64,000 bases of DNA from Gottfriedia acidiceleris. GTDB taxonomy: Bacteria; Bacillota; Bacilli; Bacillales; Bacillaceae_G. This document shows positions 9,679 to 20,874 of the stretch, in pieces. The stretch covers positions 124,001 through 188,000 of the forward strand of contig NZ_SCFN01000004.1 of NCBI RefSeq assembly GCF_004138285.1. Direction: 5' to 3'. The notes beneath the pieces were generated by a model. The model worked only from the letters and a program-made list of their open reading frames with translations, did not search any database and was not told the DNA's origin. The position numbers were made by a program, and so were the translations under genes. Within the stretch, counting starts at the first letter, position 1. Every line of letters starts with the position of its first letter.

Positions 9679-10777
9679 ATGTACGCGCATGTCTACTAAT
9701 ATTTAATAATACACCTACGGCTAATAGCATTAATGTTAAAGATGAACCACCATAGCTTAAAAATGGTAATGTGATCCCTGTAACAGGCATTAAGCCTATT
9801 ACAACCCCTATATTAATCATTACTTGAATCGCAATCATTGAAACAATTCCTACTGCTAAAAAAGTACCGAATAAATCTGGAGCACTTAAGGCAATTCGGA
9901 TTCCTCTCCAAAGTAATAAAGAGAATAATAAAATGACAAAAGTTCCGCCTATAAATCCTAGTTCTTCTGATAGAATAGCAAAAATGAAATCAGTTTGAGG
10001 TTCAGGCAAATACATAAACTTTTGTCTACTTTGTCCCAATCCTAAACCAAATAATCCACCTGGACCAATTGCATATAGAGATTGAATAATTTGGAATCCA
10101 GTTCCTAATGGATCAGACCATGGATCTAGAAATGATGTAATCCTTTTTATTCGATATGGCGCGGAAGCTATTAGGGCAACAAATCCTGCAACCCCTACAA
10201 TACCCAACCCCATAAAATGAGAAATTCTTGCTCCAGCTACGAATATGATGATTACACAAGTACCTACCATTACTGTACCTGTTCCTAAATCTGGTTGAAG
10301 CATAATTAAACCAAATGCTAAAAACACAAGTCCTAATGATGGTACAAGACCCTTTTTAAAAGACGTAATATTTTTCTGATTATCTGCTAAGTATTTTGAT
10401 AGAAATACCATCATTCCAAGTTTCATAAACTCAGAGGGCTGGATCGAGAATGCACCGATTCCAATCCAACTTCGTGCACCACCACGTACTAGACCAACTC
10501 CTGGTACAAGTACGAGTACCAACAAGATAAAACAAGCGATTAATATTTTTTTTGCATGTGTTCTGAAAAGCCAGTAGTCAATATTTGAAACAACAAACAT
10601 TCCAACTACTCCAACCCCAGCAAATAATAATTGCCGTTTAGCAAAAAAGAACGAATCATGAAACTTATAAGATGCCCATATTGCACTAGCACTGTAAACC
10701 ATAATCATACCTACTGTTAATAATGATAGCGTAACGAGAACAAGAATCATGTCAGGACTATTTTTCTTTGTTGGCAC
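9677..10777 (-). CDS. spoVE: SpoVE, sporulation SEDS glycan polymerase (stage V)
   Basis: SEDS-family polytopic membrane protein with about ten hydrophobic segments. It carries the family signatures GARSWIGIGAFSIQPSEFMK (about residue 98) and PEPQTDFIFAILSEELG near residue 255, plus the final GGSSLTLMLLAVG. The 366-residue length equals B. subtilis SpoVE. SEDS proteins polymerise lipid II with a partner class B PBP; for SpoVE the partner is SpoVD, encoded nearby. Its position between murG and murD separates it from the paralogue ftsW at 57543-58685. A terminator follows, so it ends a transcript. Confidence 0.93.
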   Translation of the reverse strand: MPTKKNSPDMILVLVTLSLLTVGMIMVYSASAIWASYKFHDSFFFAKRQLLFAGVGVVGMFVVSNIDYWLFRTHAKKILIACFILLVLVLVPGVGLVRGGARSWIGIGAFSIQPSEFMKLGMMVFLSKYLADNQKNITSFKKGLVPSLGLVFLAFGLIMLQPDLGTGTVMVGTCVIIIFVAGARISHFMGLGIVGVAGFVALIASAPYRIKRITSFLDPWSDPLGTGFQIIQSLYAIGPGGLFGLGLGQSRQKFMYLPEPQTDFIFAILSEELGFIGGTFVILLFSLLLWRGIRIALSAPDLFGTFLAVGIVSMIAIQVMINIGVVIGLMPVTGITLPFLSYGGSSLTLMLLAVGVLLNISRHART

Positions 10778-10811
10778 TTAAATACACCTCAACTTTTGAA
10801 TTAAACAAGCC

Positions 10812-12164
10812 TTACATTAATTTATGCACTGCTTGTATAAATTTATTCCCACGTTCTTCAAAAGTCTTAAATTGATCCCAGCTTGCACAAGCAGGTGACA
10901 ATAAAATAATATCTCCAACTTCTGAATGAGCGAATGCTTCATTTACAGCATCTTCAACATTATCTACCGATTTTACTGCTTTCATTCCTGCTTTTTCTGC
11001 TGATTCAATTAATTTTTCTGCTGTTTGACCATAAGTGATCATTTTTTTTACATTTTTAAAATAAGGAATTAAATCGTCAAACCCATTTCCTCGATCTAAT
11101 CCACCAGCTATTAAAATGACTGGTTTTTGAAAAGAAGAAATTGCTTTTTGTGTTGCTAAAATATTAGTAGCTTTTGAATCATTATAAAACTTTCTCTTAT
11201 TTATTTCTGTAACAAACTGAAGTCGGTGCTCTACACCAGTGAAAGTTGTTAATACCTTTTCAATGGCATCATTTTCAACATCAAGAAGTTTAGAAATTGC
11301 TACTGCTGCTAATATATTTTCTAAGTTATGTTTACCTGGTAAGACAATTTTTTCAACTTCAATCACTTTTTGCTCTTTAAAATAAACAAAGCCATTTTTA
11401 ACATATGCACCATCTTGCACAAATTTAGTTGTAGAGAATGGAGTAATTTTCGCTCTAATTTGAGAAGCCATTGCCATTACATTCTCATCATCAAAATTAA
11501 CGACAGCAAAATCATTTTCTGTTTGATTTTTAAATATATTGGCTTTTGCCTTAATATACTCATCTTTTGTACCATGATAGTCTAAATGAGCTTCAAAAAT
11601 ATTTGTGATTAATGAAATTTTTGGACGGAAACTTTCGATTCCCATCAATTGAAATGAAGAAAGTTCAGTTACAATAATATTATCTTCATTTGCATTTTCA
11701 GCAACTTCACATGCGACAGTACCAATATTTCCTGCAACAAGTGGTTTTTTATTGCCTTCTTGTAACATATTTAATGCTAAAGTTGTCGTTGTCGTTTTCC
11801 CGTTTGAGCCTGTAATTCCGATAAATGGTGCTTCACTTATTAAATATGCAAGCTCTATTTCCGTATAGATCGGAATATTACGCTTTACAGCTTCTATTAA
11901 TAATGGATTCGTATATGGAATTCCCGGATTTTTAACGATACAAAATGGTTGATTATCTAATAATGATAGTGGATGCTCACCACAAACTACGTTAAAACCT
12001 TCACTTTTTAGCTTTTGTGCGATTTCATTTTCTTCTAAAGGAGTTCGATCATTAACAGTTACAGCCGCACCTAATTTTTTTAATAATTTACTGGCTGCAT
12101 AACCGCTCTTTGCCATTCCTAATACTAATACATTTTTATTTTGAAAGTTCGATATGTTATTCAA
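10812..12164 (-). CDS. murD: UDP-N-acetylmuramoyl-L-alanine:D-glutamate ligase MurD
   Basis: Mur ligase that adds D-Glu to UDP-MurNAc-L-Ala with ATP. In 450 residues it shows the N-terminal Rossmann-like [17 protein letters not shown], the P-loop [12 protein letters not shown] (about residue 115), [14 protein letters not shown], and the C-terminal domain with FYNDSKATN and [14 protein letters not shown]-type ending ([13 protein letters not shown]). It is directly followed upstream by mraY with no gap, indicating co-transcription. Confidence 0.97.
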   Translation of the reverse strand: MNNISNFQNKNVLVLGMAKSGYAASKLLKKLGAAVTVNDRTPLEENEIAQKLKSEGFNVVCGEHPLSLLDNQPFCIVKNPGIPYTNPLLIEAVKRNIPIYTEIELAYLISEAPFIGITGSNGKTTTTTLALNMLQEGNKKPLVAGNIGTVACEVAENANEDNIIVTELSSFQLMGIESFRPKISLITNIFEAHLDYHGTKDEYIKAKANIFKNQTENDFAVVNFDDENVMAMASQIRAKITPFSTTKFVQDGAYVKNGFVYFKEQKVIEVEKIVLPGKHNLENILAAVAISKLLDVENDAIEKVLTTFTGVEHRLQFVTEINKRKFYNDSKATNILATQKAISSFQKPVILIAGGLDRGNGFDDLIPYFKNVKKMITYGQTAEKLIESAEKAGMKAVKSVDNVEDAVNEAFAHSEVGDIILLSPACASWDQFKTFEERGNKFIQAVHKLM

Positions 12165-13139
12165 TTACAACCACACCTCAATATAGATTCCTAATAATGC
12201 AAAAAGTAATCCTACAAACCAAAATGTTACAACTACACGCCATTCTGACCATCCAGATAATTCATAATGATGGTGCAAAGGACTCATTTTAAATACCCTT
12301 TTACCTGTTGCTTTAAAAGATGCAACTTGAATCATTACTGATAGTGTTTCAATTACAAAAATACCACCAATAATAACAAGTAAAATTTCTAAGTGTGTAA
12401 CGATTGCAATTGCAGCTAGCGCCCCACCTAATGCTAATGAGCCTGTATCTCCCATAAAGACCTTTGCAGGGTGTGCATTAAATACTAAGAAACCTAATAC
12501 AGCTCCTACAACTGCGATTGAAAATATTGCAACATCAAGCTGGTGTTGGTTATAAGCAAGGACTGCATATGCGCCAAATGCGATTGCTGCTGTACCTGAC
12601 ACAAGTCCATCTAATCCATCTGTTAAATTTACCGCGTTTGAAGTACCAACTAGCATAAAGATAATTAATAATACATAGATAAAGCCTAAATCAAATGAAT
12701 AATTTGTCCCTGGTATCGAAATAGATGTAGAGATTCCCATAGCACGGATTGCAAAAAAGACAATGATTGAAACTATAACTTGGCAAATGAATTTTTGTTT
12801 AGATGTTAATCCTAGATTTCTTTTTTTAACAACCTTAATATAGTCATCTAAAAATCCAATTACTCCAAAACAAATTGTGACAAATAATAATACATATGTA
12901 CGTGTTGATAAAACATCAAAATACATAGAAATTAAAAGTGCAGATAAACTTAAAGCAATTAATATGATAATCCCACCCATAGTTGGGGTTCCTGATTTCT
13001 TTTTATGAGATTGTGGACCTTCGTCTCGAATACTCTGTCCAAATTTAAGTTTTCTTAAGTACGGTATAAAAATAGGCGATAAAATGACTGCAATGATAAA
13101 TGCTGAAATCATAGCAACTAAAATTGACGGTTCTAGCAT
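12165..13139 (-). CDS. mraY: Phospho-N-acetylmuramoyl-pentapeptide transferase MraY
   Basis: Integral membrane enzyme that links UDP-MurNAc-pentapeptide to undecaprenyl phosphate, forming lipid I. The 324 residues contain about ten membrane segments, the Asp-rich motif [42 protein letters not shown] and the HHHYELSGW loop near the C-terminus. All key acidic residues and the HHH motif are present. It sits between murE and murD in the conserved order, abutting murD. Confidence 0.98.
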   Translation of the reverse strand: MLEPSILVAMISAFIIAVILSPIFIPYLRKLKFGQSIRDEGPQSHKKKSGTPTMGGIIILIALSLSALLISMYFDVLSTRTYVLLFVTICFGVIGFLDDYIKVVKKRNLGLTSKQKFICQVIVSIIVFFAIRAMGISTSISIPGTNYSFDLGFIYVLLIIFMLVGTSNAVNLTDGLDGLVSGTAAIAFGAYAVLAYNQHQLDVAIFSIAVVGAVLGFLVFNAHPAKVFMGDTGSLALGGALAAIAIVTHLEILLVIIGGIFVIETLSVMIQVASFKATGKRVFKMSPLHHHYELSGWSEWRVVVTFWFVGLLFALLGIYIEVWL

Positions 13140-13230
13140 TATACGCCCTCCTTTCTAAGTTCTCTTCTTTGTTGTTTACTTAATAGTTTAATTCTTTTAT
13201 AAAGAATTATGAAATCAATTTTTCACATTA

Positions 13231-13259
13231 CAAAGAAGAGGATACTATCCTCTTCTTTG
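13231..13259 (-). other. Perfect inverted repeat over the murE stop codon
   Basis: Arms of 14 bases (CAAAGAAGAGGATA / TATCCTCTTCTTTG) with a single central base. The murE stop TAG (13247-13245) lies inside. No T-run follows on the minus strand, so it is not a standard terminator; it may be an mRNA-processing or stability structure between murE and mraY. Confidence 0.6.
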
Positions 13260-14711
13260 CAAAATTGCTTCTTTAGCTTCTTCAACATCATCAAAATGTG
13301 AAACATTCGTTCCTACAATCTGATATGTCTCATGACCTTTACCTGCAATAACAATAATATCATGTTTTTTTGCATTTTGAATCGCAAATGTTATAGCTTT
13401 TTTACGATCTTCTATTACCGTTATATTATTATGCTCTAATCCGCGTTTCATGTCTTCTAAAATTAAAGTTGGATCTTCTGTTCTTGGGTTATCAGATGTA
13501 AAGATCGCTTTTGTTGAAAGATCCGCTGCAATCTTACCCATTAGTGGTCGTTTTGTTCGATCACGATCTCCACCACAACCAACAACGGTAAAAATATCAT
13601 TTTTTGCAAATTGCTTAACAGTATTTAATACATTTTCTAAACTATCTGGTGTATGGGCATAGTCTACAATAACAGTAAAATCTTGACCAGCATTAACGGC
13701 TTGGAAACGTCCTGGTACTCCTTCAATCGTTGCAACTGCGTCTAGGATTGTCTCCATTTCTATATTTAATGCGATTCCTGCACCAATTGCAGCTAACACA
13801 TTATATACGTTAAATGTTCCAATAAGATTCATTTCTACAACATATTGTTTATTTAAAAAATGTAATGTGAATCTAGTACCAGCATTCGTTAATTCAATTT
13901 CATCAGCAAACAAGTCAGCTTCTTGACTTAAACCATAAGTTATTAGATTAGCTTGTGTAAACTTCATATATTCTTCAGAAGCAGTATCATCATTATTTAG
14001 AATTGCAAATTTAGGTTTTTGCGTTGAGAAGCTATTGCCTAATTGAGAAAATAATAAACCTTTAGCTTTTTTATATTCTTCCATCGTTCCATGATAATCT
14101 AAGTGATCTTGTGATAGATTTGTAAAAACAGCAATATCATATTCACAGCCATGAACGCGCCCTAAATGTAATGCATGTGAGGAAACTTCCATTACAGCAG
14201 TATCCACATTTGCTTCAACCATTTTTGCAAACATTGATTGTAAAGTTAAACTATCAGGAGTTGTATTTTTTGTTTCAAAAATCTCTTCTCCTATTTTCAT
14301 ACCAATTGTGCCAATAACACCTGTTTTTTTCTTATTGTGTTTAACGATTTCTTCAATAATATATGAAGTTGTTGTCTTACCATTCGTACCAGTAATACCA
14401 ACTAGATTTAGATTGTGTGTTGGGTTTTCATAAAAGGCATTACCTATAACAGCCATCGAACGATTTGTGTCTTTCACATAAGCTACTGGAACATTCGTTT
14501 CAATTGGTTTTTGTGCAAGTATCGCTACTGCGCCTTTTTCAATCGCTTGATTTACGTACTTGTGGCCATCAACTGTATACCCTTCAATACAGATGAATAA
14601 ATAACCTGGTTTTACATTTCTTGAATCCATTTCAACTCCAGTGATTTCCGGATTTTCAGATGGAAGATTCACTAAAGGCTTTAATCTTGATAGTAAAGTA
14701 TGAAGTTTCAT
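13245..14711 (-). CDS. murE: UDP-MurNAc-tripeptide synthetase MurE (meso-DAP adding)
   Basis: Mur ligase adding the third residue of the stem peptide. The start chosen is the ATG of [11 protein letters not shown] (488 residues), which follows AAAGGAATTACT; a GTG seven codons upstream is less likely. It has P-loop [17 protein letters not shown], the cis-carbamylated-Lys region, and the DNPRTEDP motif, whose DNPR signature marks meso-diaminopimelate rather than L-Lys specificity. The final stop lies in a perfect hairpin. It is coupled to spoVD upstream by a 25-base gap. Confidence 0.97.
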   Translation of the reverse strand: MKLHTLLSRLKPLVNLPSENPEITGVEMDSRNVKPGYLFICIEGYTVDGHKYVNQAIEKGAVAILAQKPIETNVPVAYVKDTNRSMAVIGNAFYENPTHNLNLVGITGTNGKTTTSYIIEEIVKHNKKKTGVIGTIGMKIGEEIFETKNTTPDSLTLQSMFAKMVEANVDTAVMEVSSHALHLGRVHGCEYDIAVFTNLSQDHLDYHGTMEEYKKAKGLLFSQLGNSFSTQKPKFAILNNDDTASEEYMKFTQANLITYGLSQEADLFADEIELTNAGTRFTLHFLNKQYVVEMNLIGTFNVYNVLAAIGAGIALNIEMETILDAVATIEGVPGRFQAVNAGQDFTVIVDYAHTPDSLENVLNTVKQFAKNDIFTVVGCGGDRDRTKRPLMGKIAADLSTKAIFTSDNPRTEDPTLILEDMKRGLEHNNITVIEDRKKAITFAIQNAKKHDIIVIAGKGHETYQIVGTNVSHFDDVEEAKEAILQRRG

Positions 14712-14736
14712 AGTAATTCCTTTCGTATTCACTAAA

Positions 14737-16689
14737 TCATTTTTTATCTTTAGTTTTTGATTTAGTTTCTTCTTTCGTTCCTAAATAAATTCTAATTTTA
14801 GAACCTTCTTTTAGTTTAACACCTGCTTTTGGTGCTTGGTCAACGACAATGTTTCCACTGCCACTATATTCAATAGTAAAAGTATCTAGCAAAGGTTGCA
14901 AATCTTTTTTCTCTAAACCAATTAAATTTGGCACTTCATATGTTGGTATATCACCGTATACGAATTTTTTGGGGATTTGATTTTTTCTAGGTGGTACGCC
15001 TAAAACTTGCATACTATCACGAATAATATTCCCTACTATTGGAGCAGCTACAACTCCCCCAAATTGAACAGTGCCTTTTGGATTATCAACTGCAATATAA
15101 ACCACTATTTGAGGATCGTCAGCCGGTGCAAAGCCTACGAACGAAACGATAAAGCTACTATCATCGTATCGTCCATCTTTTACTTTTTGCGCTGTTCCAG
15201 TTTTACCACCAACACGATATCCTTCCACAAATGCACCTTTACCAGTACCTTGTGCAACAACACTTTCTAGAGCTAATCGTACCTTTTTAGATGTATCAGG
15301 AGAAATAACTCGTCTTTTTGAAATTGGTGTTTTTCGACTTACTACTTCGTTTGTAACCGGATCTACAAACTCTTTCGCTATATAAGGTTGGTAAAGAATT
15401 CCTCCATTAATAGCAGCTGATACTGCTGCAACTTGCTGGATTGGTGTAACTGATACACCTTGACCAAAAGCAGTTGTTGCTGCTTCAACTGGACCGACTC
15501 GATCCATGCTAAATAAAATCCCTGAGGCTTCACCTTGTAAATCAATTCCTGTTTTTTGGCCGAAACCAAAATTACGAATATATTTAAATAAACGATCTTC
15601 TCCTAAGCGATTACCTAATTCTACAAATCCTGGGTTACATGAATTTTGAACTACCTCTAAAAATGTCTGAGAACCATGTCCACCTCTTTTATGACAACGT
15701 AAACGAGCTCCAGCTACTTCAGCAGCCCCATCATCATAAAAATGGTCTTTATTCAAATCTACTAACCCCTCATTTAATGCAGCTGCGAGTGTAATAATCT
15801 TAAATGTTGAACCTGGCTCATAATTTGACCAAACAGGTAAATTTCGATTATAAACTTCAGGCGAAACATTTTTAAAATTAGTGGGATCAAAGCTTGGACG
15901 ACTGCTCATGCCAAGTATTTCTCCAGTATTTGGATTCATCGCAATTCCAATCATTGAATCAGGATTATATTGAGCAGTTGCATTATTCATTTCTCGTTCA
16001 AGAATTGTTTGTATACGCGAATCTACAGTTAATTTTAAGTTTAAACCATTAATTGGCGGAATATAGTCGTCTGCAATATTTGGCATTCTTTGACCCTTAG
16101 CGTCAGAATAAAATTGTACACTACCTTTTTCACCACTTAATTGCTTGTCATAATATAGTTCTAATCCGTTTAAACCCTGATTATCGATTCCAGCAAAACC
16201 TAAAACATGAGAAAGATAGTTACCAAATGGATAATATCTTTTAGAATCCTCTGCTATGTATACACCAGCTATGTTAAGATCACGGATTTGTTTAGCTTTC
16301 TCATTTGTAATTTTTATACCTTCTGTTCGAATGTGTTCCATACTAGATCTTTTCGTTAAAATTTTATAAAGTTTTACTTCGGAGATTTTTAAAATTGGGG
16401 CAAGTTTTTCAGTCGCTTCCTTAGGATCTTTAATTTGCCTTGGAACGACTAATACAGATGGAGCACTTTTATTTGTAGCAAGAGCAACACCATTACGATC
16501 TAAAATTTCACCACGCTTTGGTTCAAATGGAATGTCTCGACTCCACGAATTTTTCGCTCGCTCAGTTAAAAGATCACCCATAGCAAACTGTACATAACCA
16601 AGCCTCGTTGCAATAATAGAAAAAATTAATAAACCACCAATGAATACAAAAAATAATCGTTTTCGAACTGTTACATTAGATACTCGCAT
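14737..16689 (-). CDS. spoVD: SpoVD, sporulation class B penicillin-binding protein
   Basis: Transpeptidase for spore cortex synthesis, partner of SpoVE. I start at the ATG of [11 protein letters not shown], 11 bases after GAGGAG (650 residues). There is one N-terminal membrane anchor (about residues 13-32) and a PBP dimerisation domain. The transpeptidase domain has STFK (from [13 protein letters not shown]), SCN (QNSCNPGF) and KTG (GGKTGTAQK). A single C-terminal PASTA domain starts at [12 protein letters not shown]. The single PASTA and the place between pbpB and murE match B. subtilis SpoVD. A sigma-E-like promoter candidate lies upstream. Confidence 0.95.
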   Translation of the reverse strand: MRVSNVTVRKRLFFVFIGGLLIFSIIATRLGYVQFAMGDLLTERAKNSWSRDIPFEPKRGEILDRNGVALATNKSAPSVLVVPRQIKDPKEATEKLAPILKISEVKLYKILTKRSSMEHIRTEGIKITNEKAKQIRDLNIAGVYIAEDSKRYYPFGNYLSHVLGFAGIDNQGLNGLELYYDKQLSGEKGSVQFYSDAKGQRMPNIADDYIPPINGLNLKLTVDSRIQTILEREMNNATAQYNPDSMIGIAMNPNTGEILGMSSRPSFDPTNFKNVSPEVYNRNLPVWSNYEPGSTFKIITLAAALNEGLVDLNKDHFYDDGAAEVAGARLRCHKRGGHGSQTFLEVVQNSCNPGFVELGNRLGEDRLFKYIRNFGFGQKTGIDLQGEASGILFSMDRVGPVEAATTAFGQGVSVTPIQQVAAVSAAINGGILYQPYIAKEFVDPVTNEVVSRKTPISKRRVISPDTSKKVRLALESVVAQGTGKGAFVEGYRVGGKTGTAQKVKDGRYDDSSFIVSFVGFAPADDPQIVVYIAVDNPKGTVQFGGVVAAPIVGNIIRDSMQVLGVPPRKNQIPKKFVYGDIPTYEVPNLIGLEKKDLQPLLDTFTIEYSGSGNIVVDQAPKAGVKLKEGSKIRIYLGTKEETKSKTKDKK

Positions 16690-16723
16690 CGAAACGAACA
16701 CTCCTCTACATTATGTTCGTTTC

Positions 16724-16752
16724 AATATATGCTTGTACCAAATACAATAGAC
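16724..16752 (-). promoter_or_regulatory. Candidate sigma-E promoter of spoVD
   Basis: Minus strand GTCTATT (16752-16746), 14-base spacer, CATATATT (16731-16724), compared with the sigma-E pattern KMATATT - 14 - CATACANT. Matches are partial but spacing and position (about 35 bases before the spoVD start) fit, and spoVD is a known sigma-E target in B. subtilis. Confidence 0.4.
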
Positions 16753-16786
16753 CTTCTAGCTTTTTATTGTCCTAGAATGGTCTATT
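16746..16786 (-). terminator. Hairpin after pbpB, possible weak terminator
   Basis: AATAGACCATTCTAG pairs with CTAGAAGGTCTATT on the minus strand, between pbpB and spoVD. The following bases (GTATTTGG) are only weakly T-rich, so termination is probably partial, allowing read-through into the dcw genes. The T-run is better on the plus strand, where no gene needs it. Confidence 0.5.
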
Positions 16787-16821
16787 GTCATTTTTATTTA
16801 ATTAATCTTATTTCAGCCATT

Positions 16822-19014
16822 TTACTCTTGCACATCTACTTTTACATCTTTTTCTTCGTTGGTCGTTCCATTAGGTTTATCTAATTCAATCGTTAAATAG
16901 TCATGATCCCGTAGCTCTGAGTCTTCTTTAATACTCTGGCTTGTAACATATCCAGTTCCTTTTGATGAGATATTTAGCTTAAATAATTTACCTAAACGGT
17001 TAACATCCGATTTTGACCAACCAATAATTGATGGCATTGTATTTGTTCCATTTGTCTTAAGATATATTTTAGTACCCCTGACAACTTGAGTTTTTGACTT
17101 AATTGATTGACCAGTTACTTCTAACCCATTACCTAATAAAACAGGTTTTAGCCCTTCGGAAGTAGCTAATGATTTTGCTTCATCTAAAGTTAGACCTTTC
17201 AAATTCGGTATTTCTATACTTTCTTTATCGATTAATTTGTCTACTTTGGCATTTTCAACAGGCTCAACCTTCATATACTCTAATGCGCCCTTAGTCACTG
17301 TTCTAAATATTTCAGAAACACCATCTGAACCAATCTCTGTCGCTTCAAGTTTTGGACGAAGCATCGCTACATAAACGACTAATTTTGGATTATCTGCTGG
17401 TGCCATACCGATAAATGAAAATAGGTTTTGACCACGTCCTTTTAGATATTTCCCGTGTTCGTCAACAACTTGGGCAGTACCTGTTTTACCAGCTACTGAG
17501 TAACCTTCGATCGCATAGTTATGCCCAGTGCCATGTGGCGCAGTTATAACCGTTTCTAATAATGCTCTCTCTCTTTTTGCTGTTTCTTCTGAAATTGGAT
17601 TACCAACAACCTGAGATTTATAGTCTTTAATAACTTTATTCGTATCATGATCGACAATTTTATCAACAATATAAGGCTTCATCATTTTTCCATTGTTAGC
17701 AATAGCACTTGCAGCTTGGATTATTTGAACTCCTGTTACTGTAGATCCTTGTCCAAAAGCAGTTGTTGTTTTTTCAAGTGGATAATTAAATACTAATTTA
17801 CCACTTGATTCACCTGGAAGATTAATATTCGTTTTTTGTGTAAACCCAAAGTTTTTATAGTATTGTAAAAAGCGATCTGCACCTAATTTTTCATTAAGAA
17901 GAATCGAAATACCTACGTTTGAAGACCTTTGAATCCCTTCGTCAAAAGTAATTGAACCCCATCCGTTTCGATTTACGTCATGGACAGTGCCTCCACCTGG
18001 TACTTTATATCGACCTGATTGGAAATATTCATTTCCATTATAAACTCCTTCATTCATTGCAGCACCTAAAGTGAATATTTTCATCGTAGAACCTGCTTCA
18101 ATTGCATATGAAATCGGGTCATTCGTATAGTTTGTAATGTCATGAAGATTCGGATTGAAGCTAGGACGATTACTCATTGCAACAATTTTACCGGTTTTTG
18201 GATCAGAAACGATTGCCATAATCTTTTCTGGCTCATATTGTTTTTCAACTTTCGTCATTGCGTCCTCTAGTAAACTTTGAATCTTTGTATCTATTGTTAA
18301 ATACACATCATCACCATTATGTGGAGGTGTAACCTTCTCATTTTCATATGGTAGAATATTGCCTTTTCGATCACGTAAAAAGCTTCTTTTTCCATCCTTT
18401 TCAGCTAACTCATTATTCAATGCTTTTTCTAATCCCATTTCTCCAATTAAGTCGCCATTATCATTAACATTCGTATATCCTAACGTATGAGAAGCAAATA
18501 CACCATTTGGATAATATCGCTGCTGTGATGGAGTAAAAACAATACCAGGTAGCTTTAATTTCTCAATTTGTTCTTTTTTACTTTGAGAAATATTTCTTCC
18601 ACCTGGTCCTAATTCAACTTGATATTTTGGTTTACCTAATTTAGCTAAAAGTTCCGATTCATCGATGTCTAATATTGGTGCTAATTCTATTGCGGTTTTT
18701 TCTTTGTCTACGACATGTCTTTTCACTCTAGAGTTTTTTGATGCACTCGGATCTAGAACGGCCGACACAGTGTAAGCTGTCACCTCTTCCGCAAGTGGAA
18801 CTCCATTTGAGTCATATATAGTTCCTCTTTTAGCAGGAATTTTTTGAGATGTATTGTAATTCTCATCCGCATAAACTTTTAAATTTTTACCTTCTACTGT
18901 GTTTGATAATTGAATATAAGAAAGTCTAGCTACCAGTGAGATAAATGCGATTAAAGTAGCTATAAAAAACCAACGAATACCATAATTTGTGTATTTATTC
19001 TTTTTCTTACTCAT
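16822..19014 (-). CDS. pbpB: Septal class B penicillin-binding protein PbpB (PBP2B/FtsI)
   Basis: Division-specific transpeptidase that acts with FtsW. The 730-residue protein has one N-terminal membrane segment (about residues 12-33), the PBP dimer domain, and catalytic motifs STMK (EAGSTMKIFTLGAAM), SSN (QRSSNVGISI) and KTG (AGKTGTAQVV). Two C-terminal PASTA repeats follow (IPNLKGLTLDEAK and MPSIIGWSKSDV). An Asp/Lys/Glu-rich tail ends it. It is 12 bases downstream of ftsL in the mraZ-rsmH-ftsL-pbpB transcript. The longer size and two PASTA repeats separate it from SpoVD. Confidence 0.96.
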   Translation of the reverse strand: MSKKKNKYTNYGIRWFFIATLIAFISLVARLSYIQLSNTVEGKNLKVYADENYNTSQKIPAKRGTIYDSNGVPLAEEVTAYTVSAVLDPSASKNSRVKRHVVDKEKTAIELAPILDIDESELLAKLGKPKYQVELGPGGRNISQSKKEQIEKLKLPGIVFTPSQQRYYPNGVFASHTLGYTNVNDNGDLIGEMGLEKALNNELAEKDGKRSFLRDRKGNILPYENEKVTPPHNGDDVYLTIDTKIQSLLEDAMTKVEKQYEPEKIMAIVSDPKTGKIVAMSNRPSFNPNLHDITNYTNDPISYAIEAGSTMKIFTLGAAMNEGVYNGNEYFQSGRYKVPGGGTVHDVNRNGWGSITFDEGIQRSSNVGISILLNEKLGADRFLQYYKNFGFTQKTNINLPGESSGKLVFNYPLEKTTTAFGQGSTVTGVQIIQAASAIANNGKMMKPYIVDKIVDHDTNKVIKDYKSQVVGNPISEETAKRERALLETVITAPHGTGHNYAIEGYSVAGKTGTAQVVDEHGKYLKGRGQNLFSFIGMAPADNPKLVVYVAMLRPKLEATEIGSDGVSEIFRTVTKGALEYMKVEPVENAKVDKLIDKESIEIPNLKGLTLDEAKSLATSEGLKPVLLGNGLEVTGQSIKSKTQVVRGTKIYLKTNGTNTMPSIIGWSKSDVNRLGKLFKLNISSKGTGYVTSQSIKEDSELRDHDYLTIELDKPNGTTNEEKDVKVDVQE

Positions 19015-19025
19015 ATCACAATCTC

Positions 19026-19391
19026 CTACTTGCTAGTGTCGGTAAACTTTACATTATTGCTATCAATATTTAACCCTAACTCTTTTGCTTTTTGCCATAT
19101 GCGCTCATATGTGCTTAATTCATCAATCTTCATTTTAAGCTCAGAGTTATGCTGTTTTCCATTCGCTATTTCATTTTTCACATTTTGAATTTTTAGGTTT
19201 GTATCATATATTTCCGCTTGGGTTTTAATGATTTTTGTCCCCATAAAGAAACATGAAAAAATAAATACTAAATAAAGTATTTTCTCAAAAGGTGTAATTT
19301 TTGAAACTTTCTTTTGTTTTTTCTTGTTAGAAGGTCTTTGTTGTAAATCAGTAACTTGTTTTTGTTGTAGCTTTCTAGCCAAATTACTCAT
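19026..19391 (-). CDS. ftsL: Cell division protein FtsL
   Basis: Small bitopic divisome protein that forms a complex with DivIC and DivIB. In 121 residues it has a basic cytoplasmic N-terminus (KQQ..SNKKKQKKVSK), one membrane segment (about residues 36-54) and an extracellular leucine-zipper-like coiled coil (NLKIQNVKNEIANGKQHNSEL). Sequence conservation in the family is low; the call rests on topology and on its place between rsmH and pbpB, 13 bases from rsmH. Confidence 0.92.
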   Translation of the reverse strand: MSNLARKLQQKQVTDLQQRPSNKKKQKKVSKITPFEKILYLVFIFSCFFMGTKIIKTQAEIYDTNLKIQNVKNEIANGKQHNSELKMKIDELSTYERIWQKAKELGLNIDSNNVKFTDTSK

Positions 19392-19403
19392 TATTTTCCC
19401 TCC

Positions 19404-20336
19404 TTATAATTTTTCTGCAACCCTTAGCTTTGCAGATCTTGCTCGTTTATTAAATTCGACTTCTTCATCTGTTGGTAAAAGTGGCTTTCTTGTCACTAGT
19501 TTTAACTTCGGCTTAAATTCATCTGGAATGATTGGTAAACCTGGTGGTAACGGCGGAAGTGAACTAGCTTCTTTAAAAATCGTTTTACAAATGCGATCCT
19601 CTAATGAATGGAATGTTATTACACTTATTCTTCCTTTTGGTTTAATAAGGGTAATTGCATCTTTTAGAGCTTCTTCAAATACACCTAGTTCATCATTTAC
19701 AGCTATACGAATTGCTTGAAAAATTCTTTTAGCAGGATGTCCACCTGTTCTTCTTGCAGGTGCAGGTATTGCATCTTTAATGATTTCGACTAACTCAAAA
19801 GTCGTTTCAATCGGTTTCTTAGCTCTTAATTCTTCAATCTTTCTAGCAACTTGTTTAGAGAATTTCTCTTCTCCGTATCGGAAGAATATTTTCACTAATT
19901 GCTCATAAGGCCAGTCATTTACAACTTCATATGCTGATAATGTTTGTTCTTGATTCATACGCATATCAAGTGGTGCGTCTTGATGAAAACTAAATCCACG
20001 CTCAGCAACGTCTAATTGTGGCGAAGAAACACCTAAGTCAAATAAGATTCCATCTACTTCATAAATCCCTAAATTATGGAGTTCTTCTTTTATATGTTTA
20101 AAATTACTTTTTACAATTGTTAATTGATTTTCATATTTATTCAATCGCTCTTTAGCATGTCTAATTGCTGTTTCATCTTGGTCAAAAGCGATTAATCTAC
20201 CCTTTGATGAAAGTTGAGATAGTAAGTATTCACTATGACCTCCACCGCCAAGTGTACAATCTACATAAATGCCATCTTCTTTTATATCTAAAGAATCGAC
20301 AGTTTCTTTTAATAAAACCGTAATATGTTCAAACAT
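19404..20336 (-). CDS. rsmH: 16S rRNA C1402 N4-methyltransferase RsmH (MraW)
   Basis: SAM-dependent methyltransferase that modifies C1402 in the ribosomal decoding centre. The 310-residue protein opens [13 protein letters not shown], has motif [44 protein letters not shown] and the late [15 protein letters not shown] motif; all are standard family signatures. It follows mraZ after a 31-base gap in the first part of the dcw operon. Confidence 0.98.
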   Translation of the reverse strand: MFEHITVLLKETVDSLDIKEDGIYVDCTLGGGGHSEYLLSQLSSKGRLIAFDQDETAIRHAKERLNKYENQLTIVKSNFKHIKEELHNLGIYEVDGILFDLGVSSPQLDVAERGFSFHQDAPLDMRMNQEQTLSAYEVVNDWPYEQLVKIFFRYGEEKFSKQVARKIEELRAKKPIETTFELVEIIKDAIPAPARRTGGHPAKRIFQAIRIAVNDELGVFEEALKDAITLIKPKGRISVITFHSLEDRICKTIFKEASSLPPLPPGLPIIPDEFKPKLKLVTRKPLLPTDEEVEFNKRARSAKLRVAEKL

Positions 20337-20367
20337 GATGCTTTCACTACTTTCAATTTGTTAATTT

Positions 20368-20799
20368 TTAGAAGTCAAATCCGATTAAGTTTTCTGCTAA
20401 CTCACTAAATGACTCTTCTGATTCATTCATATATGTATTCCAAGTTGATAAATCCCAAATCTCAATACGATTTGTAACACCAACTACAACACATTCTTTT
20501 TCTAATTTTGCATAACTGCGTAAGTTAGGTGTTATATTAATTCTCCCCATCTTATCCATCTCACATTCCATTGCCCCTGAGAAGAAAAAACGGGTAAATG
20601 CTCTTGCATCTTTTTTGGTTAGTGGTAGTGTGCGCAGTTTATCTTCAATTACACTCCATTCGGCCATTGAATAGCCAAATAAGCATTGATCCAAACCTCT
20701 TGTAACAATGAAGTTTTCACCAAGCTTGTCTCGAAATTTTGAAGGTATAATAAGACGTCCTTTAACATCGATATTATGTTGATATTCACCGATAAACAT
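20368..20799 (-). CDS. mraZ: Transcriptional regulator MraZ
   Basis: DNA-binding regulator of the dcw operon, made of two SpoVT/AbrB-like halves in 143 residues. Each half carries the conserved D-x-K/M-G-R motif: [18 protein letters not shown] near residue 10 and [18 protein letters not shown] near residue 81. Family members form ring oligomers and bind tandem GTG-containing boxes upstream of their own gene. Such boxes are visible here just before the start codon. It is the first gene of the mraZ-rsmH-ftsL-pbpB transcript and is insulated from bshC by a terminator. Confidence 0.97.
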   Translation of the reverse strand: MFIGEYQHNIDVKGRLIIPSKFRDKLGENFIVTRGLDQCLFGYSMAEWSVIEDKLRTLPLTKKDARAFTRFFFSGAMECEMDKMGRINITPNLRSYAKLEKECVVVGVTNRIEIWDLSTWNTYMNESEESFSELAENLIGFDF

Positions 20800-20808
20800 C
20801 CTATTCCC

Positions 20809-20853
20809 CCACTTTCTAACACAAACTTACCACATTCCCCCACTTCTTACCAC
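20809..20853 (-). promoter_or_regulatory. Phased MraZ-type operator boxes
   Basis: On the minus strand GTGG occurs at 20853-20850, 20843-20840 and 20833-20830, a GTGT at 20822-20819, and GTGG at 20812-20809: steps of 10, 10, 11 and 10 bases, one helical turn each. Known MraZ sites are tandem TGGGN or AAAGTG boxes with about 10-base period. The last box ends about ten bases before the mraZ ATG. Confidence 0.75.
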
Positions 20854-20874
20854 CTTTTCTAAAAAATTCTTTAA

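Noticed and set aside
19324-19719. 131-codon plus-strand frame opposite ftsL/rsmH
   Set aside because: Spans the ends of two real genes on the other strand; no ribosome site.
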